Shown: positions 21,208 to 32,720 of the stretch, piece after piece
How the letters are laid out: every line of letters starts with the position of its first letter
Position numbering within the stretch: the stretch's first letter is position 1
Origin: Plotosus lineatus
Taxonomy: Eukaryota; Chordata; Actinopteri; Siluriformes; Plotosidae
Reading direction: 5' to 3'
NCBI GenBank assembly: GCA_024760905.1
Contig: CM045735.1
Coordinates: 29,796,749-29,860,748 of the forward strand
DNA: 64,000 nt
Made by a program: the position numbers and the translations under genes
The notes under the pieces: generated by a model
The model's input: the letters and a program-made list of their open reading frames with translations, nothing else
The model's database searches: none
What the model was told of the DNA's origin: nothing

Positions 21208-21273
21208 AGCTGCATCACCATCCATGACAACGTATCACAGCTCAGGTGACCCAGCAACCCCAAGAGGAAGTGA
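21208..21273 (+). pseudogene. Decayed duplicate of the 3' end of the camsap1 terminal exon
   Basis: Counted by eye, 43 of 66 bases match 21025-21090 without a gap, ending in the same TGA. The copy reads CITIHDNVSQLR, stop, PSNPKRK, stop, against AITIHNHLWQLKR...SKRK. The offset is 183 bases. Weaker resemblance (GTAAGC, then CAGTTT) continues upstream. It looks like an old tandem duplicate of the exon end, now broken by an internal stop; chance similarity is unlikely but was not tested. Confidence 0.55.
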
Positions 21274-21707
21274 TGCACTCAATTCTTGGGCGCCTGTTAG
21301 CTCCGGAATCGTGCTTCCTTATTGGCTGTGACCTCTTAGCTACTGCTCCACTCTTTTCTGTAGGTGAGTGTTGCTGAAAGACTGGGTGTGCGTCAGTGCA
21401 GGTGAGCATCACCGTGAAGCCAAGATTTATTAAAGAGAGTTGCAGAACCATGATCTCTTCCGCACTGCCTTGATTTACACATGGAACCCTTAACTCCAAC
21501 CACCTTGGTCATATGACCCTCAAGATTCCAGCACATCTGGCATTGAATGGGTTGAGTATATGTCTGACAGAGAGTTGTCTCACTTCCTGTTCTCTTTTTT
21601 TTATATATACAGCAGAATTTCTGCATGCAGCACTTTTTCCGTTCAATCAGAGTCCTGGGTTTGGTTCTACGGTAGTGTTATGTCACACACATATGCACGC
21701 ACGTGAG

Positions 21708-21709
<2 letters not shown>

Positions 21710-21757
<48 letters not shown>

Positions 21758-21909
21758 CTCTTGAATTAACACATAGAAGTGTGTGCCTCTGGGTGTGTCT
21801 GGGTTTGTTCTGTTACCTCTATGCTGCTGATTTTTACACTCAGTATAGCAACACACTATGACCAGTGCTATGCGCAGAACTAAAACTGCAAAAGCACATG
21901 AGAGAGGGT

Positions 21910-21946
<37 letters not shown>

Positions 21947-22206
21947 TTTTGGAGTAGTTAGTGTGGCTGGATGCTAAACTGAAAACTGTTCTAGCCTTTC
22001 TGGGTAACTTTAATCAGAATTCAAAAGCTTTTACCACAGGACAGGAATGTATTTGTGTTCACTGTCTGTTTTGTCCTCCTCTATTCAGTCATGTCTGTTG
22101 TTTTCAGTAGCCACTGACAGTATTGATGTACTTCTGCAATTCTTCACTGAGCAACATGATTGTCATGGAAACATTCTAGCTATGTTGCGCGCCTGTGTGT
22201 GTGTGT

Positions 22207-22266
<60 letters not shown>
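21710..22266. repeat. (CA)n and (TG)n microsatellites
   Basis: CA at about 21710-21752, TG at about 21914-21942 and TG at about 22196-22266. No gene was recognised in the intergenic sequence between them. Confidence 0.9.
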
Positions 22267-22528
22267 ACCTGCAAAGAACACCAGACTGTAAAGACCGTTG
22301 CTTTACTTTTCTTAATTCTTTTCCACATATTTATTTTGAAGAGGAGTCCTGAATTAATTAATAAATTATTTGAGCAAAGTCCGTTGTGTATAACTACTAT
22401 ACTTCTTTTTCATCTTATTTTACATCTATCCACAGGTCCGTTGCAGCAATTTAAATTAATTTCAAATGGGAATCAGTTTAATTCATCCTTACGCAACACT
22501 TCACACACACCGAAACTATGGGTTAAAC

Positions 22529-23456
22529 CAGCACTTCTCAATTGTTTTCTGTGGCGCCCCCCCCAGGAACAAAAAAAATATTTCACACACCCCCACCACC
22601 CAGCGAGCAACTATAAATAGTATTATTTGTTTATAAAATTGTGATTAGTTACACCTCTGCATAACATTACAAACAAAAAAGAAAAATATAGTTCAACTTA
22701 CAACAAAGAAAAACTTAATTCAGTTCATTTTCTGTAACCGCTTAATCCTAATTAGGGTCGCGGGGAGGCTGGCGCCCATCCCAGCCAACTTCGGGCGAGG
22801 GCAGAGTACACCCTGGACAGCTCGCCAGGCCATCGCAGGGCGGAAACACGCCGACGGCTTTGCAGCTACTCTTGTCGAAAGTCAGCAATGGTTCTTTTAC
22901 ATGCCTCACACCACAGACAGTGAGAGACATGGCCGGCCTTTGATAACCCAGTTAGCTGCACTGGGGAGGACAGTGACAACCCTGTGGAGAGTGAGAATCG
23001 AACCCCCAACCTTTGGATCAGCGATCCAGCACCCTATACCACTAGACCACCACTGCCCCATAAAAACTTCATTAACATTGTTTATTAATCTGCAATTGAA
23101 AAGATTTAAAGTGCACCAATGTGCCTGAAATTAAAAAAATACATCCTTATTTAAACTCATTCAACTTATTTATGTCTTGATATCTCCATCTCCTTCCACC
23201 TTTCTCTTCGTTCCTGTTAGAAATTTTTCCATGTTGTTTCTTGAGGGGTTGTTTACTGCACTTCATAACGTTTGCTCGTACGAAAAACCGTTACACCATA
23301 GCGCAACAATGAGAGCGCCACTGCCAACTAGTGGAGTAACGGTGCAATTACACTTAATTCTCATCCACAATTCTAGAAAAGCATGTTCCCCGGGGTCATA
23401 TGCGCTCCCCCCGGCATTACACCGTGCCTGCGCCCCCCCCCCGGCATCGCTCACAC
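22529..23456. mobile_element. hAT-like MITE carrying a SINE-B
   Basis: The left end CAGCACTTCTCAATTGTTTT resembles the hAT MITE at 11827-12096. The right end is C-rich and closes near CTCACACTGG at 23456. A SINE-B on the minus strand occupies 22721-23061, flanked by AAAAACTTAATT / AAAAACTTCATT. The hAT call rests on end similarity only. Confidence 0.5.
22721..23061 (-). mobile_element. SINE-B
   Basis: On the minus strand: GGGGCAGTGGTGGTCTAGTG, B box GGGGGTTCGATTCTC, body and tail GACCCTAATTAGGATTAAGC. A 12-bp target duplication with one mismatch lies at 22709-22720 and 23062-23073. Confidence 0.88.
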
Positions 23457-23491
23457 TGGTCTCACATTGGCTTTAGGTTTCTTGATTTTTA

Positions 23492-23815
23492 GGGATGGTG
23501 GTATAGTGGTTATTGCATCTGCCTCACATCAAGAAGGTCCTGGGTCTGAATCCCGGCTACAGAAAGGCTTTTCTGTGAGGAGTTTGCATGTCCTCCCTGT
23601 GCTTGCTTAAGGATCCTCTGAGTACTCTGGTTTCCACCCACAGTCCAAAGTCATGCACATGAGGTGAAATGTGAGTACGGATGTATGTGTGTTGGTCCTG
23701 CAATAGACTGGTGAGCTGTTCAGATTGTACCCTGCTTTCAACCAGTTGGCAGATATAGGCTACTGCCCCCCCACCCCACCCAAGTATTAAACATTTTAGC
23801 AAATGAATGAATGAG
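23492..23815 (+). mobile_element. SINE-C
   Basis: GGTGGTATAGTGGTTATTGC, CATCAAGAAGGTCCTGGGTC, the GTACTCTGGTTTCCACCCAC block and a GAATGAATGAG tail. Confidence 0.85.
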
Positions 23816-23959
23816 TTTTAGAATGTTACATATGTTTGTAATTCCATATGTTTTTTTTTAGCAAGCTTAAAACTCCAAAAGACGTAATAAGTCTTTAACT
23901 CAATAAATTCTCATCACAACCCAGAGTACTTTGTTGTTTTACTAAGGTAAATATTCATT

Positions 23960-24690
23960 AATTTATGCATTTTCTTTGCAAATTAATCCTATTTAGGGTT
24001 GTGGGAAGGCTGGCACCTACCACCGCTGACTGGGTGAAGGCAGGGTATACCCTGAACAGCTTACCAGACTATTACAGAGACTATTACAGCCTACTGTGCA
24101 GGTTTTTTGGACTGTGGGAGGAAATCCAGAGGTAACCCAAGCAAGCACAAGAAATCAGAACATGCAAATGTCACAGAATAGCCTCAAGCCAGAATGGTCT
24201 AGTTGTGGGGCAGACGTGCTGACCCCTGTGCCATTGTAGGGAAATGCAGTCATGTGAAAAAAAAATAGGACACCCTATTAAATAGTCAACTTTTCATTAA
24301 GAAAATGTCCAATCTTGTTTTTATTTATTTATGGAAAAGAAAGTGATTTAACATCATTAATTAACATAAATTTACATCTCAAACAAAAAATATACGAAGA
24401 ACAATGTATATTTCAGTGGAGGAACAAATGAGGACATCCTTCCTCGAACTAGTGTTACCAACTTTGTCTGAAATAACTTCAGGGAGATGCTCCTTGTGGC
24501 CATCTACCAGTCTCTGACATCATTCTGAGGAAAGTTTTCTCCAGTCCTCAATGCATAATTCTTTCAGCAGTGAGATGTTTCAGGGGTTTCTTTCATGCAA
24601 AACTTGTTTCATGGCAAACCAGAACACCACAATGGGATTAAGATCCAGTTTTTGACTGGGCCATTCCAGGACTCTCCATTTCTTAGAGGC
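23960..24690 (-). mobile_element. SINE-C and Tc1-like remnant, both inverted
   Basis: At 23960-24238 a degraded SINE-C lies on the minus strand (tail words TTAATCCTATTTAGGGTTGT). At 24243-24690 the minus strand gives Tc1 C-terminal words (WPSQKLDLNPI, HEG/HKEHLPEV) and the end GTGAAAAAAAAATAGGACAC. Both are partial. Confidence 0.65.
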
Positions 24691-25849
24691 TGGAAGCGAG
24701 AAGTCTAAGCAACTACACAGCAGCACTGGGCGCTACTAAGTCCTGTGCAATGCACCCCAAATTTCGTATACCTAATGGGAAAATATAGAGTAAAAAAATT
24801 GTAAAGTATTAAAACATTGTAAACCAACTATATTCTTGATTTATTGTAATAATTTGTCAATGTAAACCTTAAAAAAAGTTTAGGTGAAATACAATCATGT
24901 TTATTAAACATACACTTTCAATTTTACATGCGCTGACTGGAACATATACAGACTTCACTTGCAAATCAATAGATTAATCATAACAGTAATAGTAAACATC
25001 TTGTTTAAAAAGAAATATTAAATATGCTATATTACATTACAGGGGAAAAAATTACTTGTTTTTAGTGTTGCTCAAGTTAAAATGTATTGCTGTATAAAGA
25101 ACAAAAATTTATTTTGCTTATACAGTGTCCTTTCAAGTTTGTCCTTTAATATCTAAAATGAATGAAGAAATGAACAACTTCTGAATAACAGGGTTTTACC
25201 TGAATGTGTATTTCTACAATCATTATGTGAAACCAATAAAAATATTCCTATAGTGTGTTGTTAGAAAGCCACTTGATAAACTGTAGTTCGTATTATTGGA
25301 TAACATTTTAATAAAACTTCTTGAACGATCATTTGCCGAGGGTGTGGTGAATGTTGCTGAATAGTCACTAAGACTGATGGGACACTTCGATTCAGCACCA
25401 CCCATCAAGCTTGAGGCGTATGATTGCTCAAAATATACTGCATAGGAACATAAGTACATTAAAAATGAGATTTGGGGAAAAAATTTTATTCGTTTTCAAT
25501 TCTACTCATTCAGAGTTTAGTACAATCAATCTGAAAGTTTTTTTTTATTATTATTCAGTGCAAAAACAAGAAAGAGAACTAAAAATGTATTGTTTTGCTT
25601 TACCACTTCATTTTAATGATTGAAGTCACCATGTAAAACAGTGACTGTTTGTATTCAGGCATTATCCAGTAAGAATACTGTTTTTTAATCCCCTGACCAT
25701 CAAATTGTGTCATTCCGGTGTAGTATATACTAACTGAATTTATATTTTGTAATATTAAGTGAGTAACAGAATTTAAAAAATAAATAAATAATTAAGGAAT
25801 GAGAAGCATTAATGTTGGTGAGGGAAAAAGTGTCATCATGAAGAGGACA
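24691..25849. other. AT-rich intergenic sequence, nothing recognised
   Basis: No coding frame, repeat or regulatory motif that I could identify. Confidence 0.5.
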
Positions 25850-26698
25850 AGCTGGAAAAACAGATGAGGATGAACAAGGGTTTATAAAGGGGACGGACTG
25901 TGCATAGGTGGTGGGCAGCAGAAAGGGAATGGGCTTGAATAAGTAGAAATGCTGATTGGAAATGACATGCTCCATGAAGGGACTGAATGCTTCAGTGGGG
26001 ACAGTCTTACGGAAAGGCATCGGCTCAGCAAATGAAGCATGCTTCATAAATGAGGATGGGCTTAATGAAGGGGACAAGCTCTGTGAAGGGGCTGAGATCA
26101 CTAAAAGGGAGAGGCGCAATAAAAGTGCGGGTTTGTACATGCGAATGGCCTCCATGAAGCAGATGGGCTTGATGAAGGGGATAGAATTCATAAAGGGTCC
26201 AATAAGGGGAGCTCTTAGAAGGCACTTTATAGAAGGGGGTTGTCTTGGTGAACGAGACAGGTTCTGTGACGCATAAGTTGCAGGAGCAACAAAAGGGCAA
26301 GCTTGACAAAGGGGATGGGTTTTGTAAGGGGTACAGGCTCATTGAGTGGTATGGGCTCAGTGAAGAGGACGAGCTTGACTAAGCAAATGTGCTTCTCAAA
26401 GGGAAGAATAATCTCACTGGATTGGGCATTTTTAATAAAAGAAATCCCCTATGAAGGGAATGGACCTGTGACAAAGAAGAGGTTCTGACTCTGGCATGTT
26501 CTTGATTAAAGAGATTGGCACAATGAAAGGGTATGGTATCACTAAATTGGGTTTGCTGCATGAAATGCAGGCTTGTTCAAAAGGGCGAAATGAAAGAAGG
26601 GGATATGCTTTAATTAGGGGACTGGCTTCGGGAATGGGTTCTTCATCAAAAGGTTTTGATTCATCGAATGAGGGCTTGTCAATATGTACTGGTTCCTA
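25850..26698. repeat. Degenerate 18-bp minisatellite
   Basis: Units follow each other at exactly 18 bases, for example GATGGGCTTAATGAAGGG (26055), GACAAGCTCTGTGAAGGG (26073), then GCTGAGATCACTAAAAGG. About 45 units are present with occasional indels. Because 18 is divisible by 3, frames stay open on both strands and show a six-residue rhythm (minus strand PFIKPI CFMEAI). I see no evidence that this is a gene. Confidence 0.85.
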
Positions 26699-26961
26699 AA
26701 ACATACAAACCACAAGAATAGAAGAACAACAAATTCTCCCTGTCCTGGGTTTATAGATGCTACTTGGTTTGCCAAGATGTACATTATCTTGTTAATTTAT
26801 TATTTTTATTATTGGTTTTAATCTGATGTTCTGCCCCACAGCAAGTATGCTGTTGTCTTCCATAATACGTTCCTGTTTTCAGATGAGTTTAAATGAATAG
26901 ACTATTTTTATCATTCTACTGATGGATTTTGTTTATGAATTGTGTTTTTCCAGAATCTGTA
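26699..26961. other. Intergenic, nothing recognised
   Basis: Unique-looking sequence between the minisatellite and a TG tract. Confidence 0.4.
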
Positions 26962-26972
26962 TATTGCACTGT

Positions 26973-27042
<70 letters not shown>

Positions 27043-27342
27043 CGAGAGAGAAAGAGAGAGAGATAGAGGGTTCGGAACAATTGCCATGTCAGAGTGCATC
27101 AATTTTAATCATGGAGATAATAATCACCATTGATCGATTTGTCCGATCCGTAATAAATAGATTCATTTTTATTGGACACATGTATGTGCTGTTATGTCTG
27201 GGATGAATTTGGGTGACTTGCTTGGGTAATGGGAAGTGACAATATTTCTCTGGGTGCAATTTCCAGAGTGGTAGTCACAATACATGTATTTTGGGTGCCT
27301 CTTCCTCTTCCTCCGATTTTTATTACTCCCTTCTCGATCTCA

Positions 27343-27412
<70 letters not shown>
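26962..27412. repeat. (TG)n, short GA-rich block, and (TA)n-(TG)n
   Basis: TG at about 26972-27040 followed by GAGAGAAAGAGAGAGAGATA, and TA/TG at about 27344-27412. The interval between carries no recognised feature. Confidence 0.9.
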
Positions 27413-27485
27413 ACTGTATATGTTGGATTGTAGGGTATTCTGTATAAGGACAATAAACATCATGTGATTGTTGGATTCTTCCAAT

Positions 27486-27768
27486 ATGGCGCCCGAGCAC
27501 ACGCATTTTAACAAACCTTCTAAGCGACGTCTATCTCACGTCATCCCGGCCTGAGTTTGTAAACAGAGAAGCGCATGGCCGTGACGTCACCAGCCACGGA
27601 CGAGTGTGATCATACTTTTGGGGATTTCAGCAGCATCTCCAAACGCCTGAGAAGCGACTTGACCACATCAACCTTGACCTTCAGTGGAGAAGAACTTCAG
27701 CCTGTGGAAGAGCTCAGCTGGACCTGGAAGTGTTCTCCAAGTGCTTTAAACAATGAGGTGAATTATTA
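27486..27768 (+). other. CpG-containing exon-like block, unidentified
   Basis: Contains CCAATATGGCGCCC (YY1-like), two ACGTCA words and an open frame from ATG 27575 to a stop at 27767-27769 (64 codons; MAVTSPATDECDHTFGDFSS). A possible donor GAGGTGAAT lies at about 27753. It may be a promoter with first exon of an unknown transcript, or the 5' end of a retroelement. I do not recognise the peptide. Confidence 0.3.
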
Positions 27769-27939
27769 AATAGTTATGATCAGCTAAATTTACTACCTGG
27801 GGATTATTAACCCACTGCACGGAGTCTCTGAAGGATGAGAGGAGAGGATTGTAATTTGTTTATAATGATAATGTCCTTATGCAGGTTCCATGGGCTCACC
27901 TGGAAATTGCACACGAAAGCTCCTTTCAGTCGTAATGCA

Positions 27940-28318
27940 TTCATTCATCCATTCATTCATTTTATGAACTGCTTAATCCTAATTAGGGTCACAGGGAGAC
28001 TGGCACCCATCTCAGCCCACTCACAGCGAGGGCGGGGTACACCCTGACTGCTCGCTAGACCATCGCAGGGCCAACACTCACACTGCCATTCATACGCCCA
28101 CTCATGCCTAGGGGTGATTTCAAAGGGAGATTTGGAACAGCCAGTTTGCCTACTGTGCGTGTTTTTGGACTGTGAGAGGAAACTGGAGTACCTGGAGGAA
28201 ACCCATGCAAGCAGGGGAGAACATGTAAACTCTACCCAAGAACACCTGGGCCCAAAAATCAAACCCAGTCACTTCTTGCTGTAAGGCAGCTGTTCTCACC
28301 ACTGTACCACCATGTCGC
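27940..28318 (-). mobile_element. SINE-C, full length, inverted
   Basis: From the minus-strand head GGGCGACATGGTGGTACAGT through TTTGGGCCCAGGTGTTCTTG and TTTCCTCTCACAGTCCAAAA to GACCCTAATTAGGATTAAGC and (ATGA)n. Confidence 0.9.
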
Positions 28319-28639
28319 CCCTGAATCTCTTCCTCCTTATTTAAATTGCTCTTCACGTTTCTGTCTTTTTACATCTCTCTCCTTTTGACATCTCTCCTTT
28401 ACATACATGCCTCTCACTTCATTTTTACAATTCTATCTCATATTTACTTTTATATGTCTCTTTTTACATTTTTTGTTTTCCATTTAGAAAATATCTGTAT
28501 TCATTTCTGCCTCATTATAAAAATAAGGGAAACTATCTCAATGGCTTACCATCCTTCTTCTGATTGGTTAGCATCAGGCAAGCTCTTCACAACTAATTTA
28601 AAAATAAAACATGAAAAACCTGTAGGCTCAATTTTAGCA

Positions 28640-28870
28640 CCAGTTGCATCAACCACTACACAAAGCTTGTCCTCTACATCAAGCCCATCAATATGTTTCA
28701 TTCTCCAAGCCCATGCCCTCAGATACGCCTTTCCCCTTCATGGAGCTTCTCCCCGCTGAAGAGTTTGGTCTTGGAGCATGTCCCCACCTGCCCTCCACCT
28801 TAGCACAGTCTGTCCTCTTTATGGATCTTTGTTCACCTTGTTGATCCTATTCTGTTCTTCTATCCTGTCC
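28640..28870. repeat. 18-bp minisatellite, second array, inverted
   Basis: Units such as AGCCCATCAATATGTTTC and CTTCATGGAGCTTCTCCC recur every 18 bases and are the reverse complement of the motif at 25850-26698. About 13 units. Confidence 0.75.
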
Positions 28871-29148
28871 CATTTATGAATCCACGTTCACACTTAAGTA
28901 CCCTTTTTGCTCATTTAAATCAACTTTTTTGTTATTGTTTTTTTTTTTAATTCTATTGTCTGTATAATGTTATGAAAAATATATTTAGTTAGTACTACAC
29001 TACATGGGAACTGCACAAATTGATTGGCCCTCTATTATGGGATTAAACAACAGTATTATGAGAGGATAATGCTTGAATCCAAATATCCATATGCTCTATC
29101 AACATCATTTCCTTTTTTATTTTTCTGCCGATAGTTGCATTCTGATAG
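28871..29148. other. Intergenic AT-rich, nothing recognised
   Basis: No supported feature. Confidence 0.4.
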
Positions 29149-29501
29149 TGGGGGCAGTGGTGGTCTAGTGGATAGGGTGCAGGATCGCTGATCCTAGGCT
29201 TGGGGGTTCGAGTCCCCACAGGGTTGTCACTGTCCCCCCCGTGTAGCTAACTGGGTTATCAAAGGGTTAGTCTATCAAAGAGTCACTGTCTATGGTGAGA
29301 GGCATGTAAAAGAACCATTGCTGACTTTCGTAAAGAGTAGGCTGCATAGCCATCAGCGAGTTTCTGTCCCTTGCTAAAAGGGTTGTGACAAGAAGGGCAT
29401 CCGACGTAAAAACCTATGCCAAGTCAAATGTGCGGATCAGATGATTCGCTGTGGCGACTCCTGAGAAAGGGAAAAAAGCCGAAAGGAAAAGAAGAAGAAG
29501 A
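29149..29501 (+). mobile_element. SINE-A
   Basis: GGGGCAGTGGTGGTCTAGTG head, GGGTTCGAGTCCCC B box, GAAGGGCATCCGACGTAAAA, and tail CGCTGTGGCGACTCCTGAGA...GCCGAAAGG followed by (GAA)n. The middle has a small rearrangement. Confidence 0.9.
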
Positions 29502-29529
29502 AATTACATCCTGACAGTGATTTAACAAC

Positions 29530-30980
29530 ATGCCATTACAGAGTTATGCACATGATTGTGATTTTCTTGGAGCACACTTGTCTCATGACGTGATTTTCAA
29601 TGTTGTTAGGGCTTATACCCCACAGGCAGGATGTGAGCTAGAAGAGAAGCAGAGATTCTGGAGTGAGTTAGATGAAGTGATGCAGAGTACCCCCAGAAGT
29701 GGAAGAGTGGTCATTGGTGCAGACTTCAATGGACATGTTGGTGCAGGCAACAGAGGTGACGAGGAAGTGATGGGCAGGTTTGGTATCCAGGACAGGAACA
29801 CAGAAGGACAGATGTTGATCGATTCTGCAAAAAGGATGGAAATGGCTGTAGTAAATACTTTCTTCCAGAAGAGACAGGAGCATAGGGTGACGTATAAAAG
29901 CGGAGGTAGGAGCACACAGTTAGACTACATTTTGTATAGGCGATGTAATTTGAAGGAAGTCAGTGACTGCAAAGTAGTAGTGGATGAGAGTGTTGCCAAA
30001 CAGCAGAGGATGGTGGTGTGCAGGATGACGCTGATGGTGAGGAAGGTGAAGAAGACAAAGGGGTGGAAGTTGAAAAAAGAAGAGTGTCGTGTTGTCTTCA
30101 AGGAGGAGTTGAAAATGGCTTTGGGTGGTCAGGAAGTGCTTCCAGATGACTGGACAACTATAGCTAATGTGATCAAGTACTAGTAGGAGAGTACTTGGTG
30201 TGCCCTCTGGAAGGAAAGTAAATAAGGAGACTTGGTGGTGGAATGAGGAAGTGCAGGATTGTGTACAAAGGAAGAGGTTAGCTAAGAAGAAATGGGACAT
30301 TGAGAGGACCGAAGAGAGTAAACAGGAGTACAGGGAGACACAGCGTAAGGCGAAGGTAGCGGTGACAAAGGCCAAACAGAGGGCATATGATGCCTTGTGT
30401 GCTCGGTTGGAAAGTAAAGAGGGAGAAAATGATTTATACAGGTTGGCACAGCAGAGAAATAGAGATGGGAAGGATGTGTAGCAAGTTAGAGTGATAAAGG
30501 ACAGAGGGAAATGTATTGACTGATGACAGAAGTGTGCTGGGAAGATGGAAAGAGTACTTTGAAGAGCTGATGAATGAGGAAAATGAGAAAGAAAAAAAAG
30601 TAGAAGAGGTGACTATTAAGGACCAGGAAGTAGCAAAGATTAGTAAGGGTGAAGTGAGGAGGGCATTGAAGAGGATGAAGAATGGAAAGGCAGTTGGTCC
30701 TGATGACATACCGGTGGAGGTATGGAAGTGTCTAGGAGAGGTAGCAGTAGATTTCCTGACAAGAACATTCAACAAGGTCTTAGAGAGTGAGAGGATGCCA
30801 GAGGAATGGAGGAGAAGTATGATGGTGCCCATTTTTAAGAACAAGGGAGACGTGCAGAGTTGTGGCAACTCCAGAGGAATAAAGTTGATGAGCTATACGA
30901 TGAAGTTATGGGAAGGAATAGTGGAAGCTAGACTGAGGACAGATGTCAGTATTAGTGAACAACAGCTTGGTCCTTCGTGA
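29530..30980 (+). mobile_element. RTE LINE, endonuclease and start of RT, truncated
   Basis: Three broken frames follow one another: 29530-30183 (endonuclease: ADFNGHVGAGNRGDEEVMGR, RSTQLDYILYRRCN), 30200-30481 (linker KKKWDIERTEESKQEYRE) and 30516-30980 (RT entry: MKNGKAVGPDDIPVEVWKCL, MPEEWRRSMMVPIFKNKGD). It stops before the RT catalytic FADD box. Same family as 8112-11380. Confidence 0.92.
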
Positions 30981-31011
30981 GGTGAGGTACTACTGTACAC
31001 TCATATGTGGA

Positions 31012-31340
31012 TCTTCTTTTCTTTTCGGCTTTTTCCCGTTCTCGAGAGTCGCCACAGCGAATCATCTGATTTCACACATTTGATTTGCAATGGGTTTTTA
31101 CGTCGGATGCCCTTCCTGTCACAACCCTTTTAGCATGGGACAGAAACACGCTGATGGCTTTGCAGCCTACTCTTTACGAAAGTCAGCAATGGTTCTTTTA
31201 CATTCCTCTCACCATAGACAGTGAGAGACATGGCCCTCTTTTGATAACCCAGTTAGCAGCACTGGGAGTCCTGTGGGGACTTGAACCCCCAACCTGAGGA
31301 TCAGCGATCCTGCGCCCTATCCACTAGACCATCACTGCCT
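31012..31340 (-). mobile_element. SINE-A, inverted
   Basis: Starts on the plus strand with the RTE-type end CTTTTCGGCTTTTTCCCG and AGTCGCCACAGCGAATCATC and ends in the reverse tRNA head GATCCTGCGCCCTATCCACT. Confidence 0.9.
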
Positions 31341-31468
31341 CGTACACTCATAACTGGATACGTACTTGTCTGTAATAGTACATTACATTTATGTTAGTGA
31401 TAAATATGTTATAAATTCAAGTCAATATGTGTTTATTGTACACTGTACATACATAATATAAAGTTGTT

Positions 31469-31807
31469 TGTCATTCATTCATTTTCTGAACCGCTTAATT
31501 CTAATTATCGTCGTGGGGAGGCTGGCGTCCATCTCAGCTAACTATGGGCGAGTGCAGAGTCCACCCTGGACAGCTCGCCAGGCCATCAAAGGGCAGAAAC
31601 ACGCTGACGGCTATAAACATGCTACTCTTGACGAAAGTCAGCAATGGTTCTTTTACATGCCTCACACCATCGACAGTGAGAGACATGGCCGGCCTTTAAT
31701 AATCTAGTTAGCTGTAGGGGGCAGTGACACTCCATTTTGAGAGTGGGGCTTGAATCCTTAATCTTGGGATCAGTGATCCAGCACCTTACTACCAGGCCAC
31801 CACTGCC
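31469..31807 (-). mobile_element. SINE-B, inverted
   Basis: Plus strand begins CATTCATTCATTTTCTGAAC, then CGCTTAATTCTAATTATCGT and closes with the reverse head TACCAGGCCACCACTGCCC. Confidence 0.88.
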
Positions 31808-32250
31808 CATAAAGTATAAGCATAAGCAACATAAAGTTGTAAGTACTGTATAACATTTTTTTTAATGATGTCTGAGTTTAAGTGTATCAAAAAATCATTG
31901 ATCTTTTCATTTTATTTATGTTTATTCTTTTATTTAATTGATTTTATTCATCATCTATATAGGCACATTTTTGTCAAACTGCAATACATACATGAAACAG
32001 AACTCAGAACACAAACAGCATGAAAAACACTTTTTGCACATTAAAAACTACTCTTAAACTATAATTATATAAAAAAAAAGAAGAAAAACAGGAAGAAAAA
32101 TCCACCAGCAATCAATTTCATGTCAAAGATAGTTAAGCAGTGGTGTACTGTAGAGTATGCCCTGACACCTCAATCCTCATCACGATCTGTAATATCGACA
32201 TCATTTATAACTTCATCTTCATCTCCTCCCACTTGTTTTGGGGTCGGGTT
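31808..32250. other. Intergenic AT-rich, nothing recognised
   Basis: No supported feature. Confidence 0.4.
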
Positions 32251-32254
32251 ACCA

Positions 32255-32720
32255 AAATAGCAGCCTAAGCAGTCAAGTCCATACACCCCCTACCCAGTCC
32301 AGTCACTTCCTCCAGATCTTCTGAAGGGGTGTGAAGCCGTTGCCAGACCAGCTGAGAAACATTGTCCCTCCAGAGTGCTCTGGGTTGACCCTGGGGTCTT
32401 CCATCTTTGACGTACCCCAAACAACAGTCAGAACCCCCCCACACACACACACACGGAGGCAGATGGTGGCTACTTTTTCATCAATCAGGGAGAACTCCAA
32501 CATGTGGACAGACTATAACAATACAAAACCCACAGGCTTGCTGCCTCTCTCTATGAGCAACTCCAGAATAAAACAAGGTCCGGCCTCTCTCGGTTATAGA
32601 GCTCAAGCTGTGTCCAGGTGAAGCCAACTTATATCTAGCCGATATCTCTAACCTTGCGCACCAACTCGGGCTCCTTCCCTGGCAAAGAGGTGACGTTCCA
32701 TGTCCCAAAAGACAGAATTG
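32255..32720 (-). mobile_element. LINE fragments (same group as 16572-17523)
   Basis: The minus strand near 32690-32620 reads like the LINE start (FGTWNV-TSLPGKEPELV). At 32450-32265 it reads like the C-terminus (KMEDPRGQPRALWRDNVSQL). The middle of the element is deleted. Confidence 0.75.

Noticed and set aside
25730..26276. Genes on both strands at 25730-26191 and 25956-26276
   Set aside because: The open frames follow from an 18-bp tandem repeat, whose length keeps all frames in register; no start context, splice sites or known domain.
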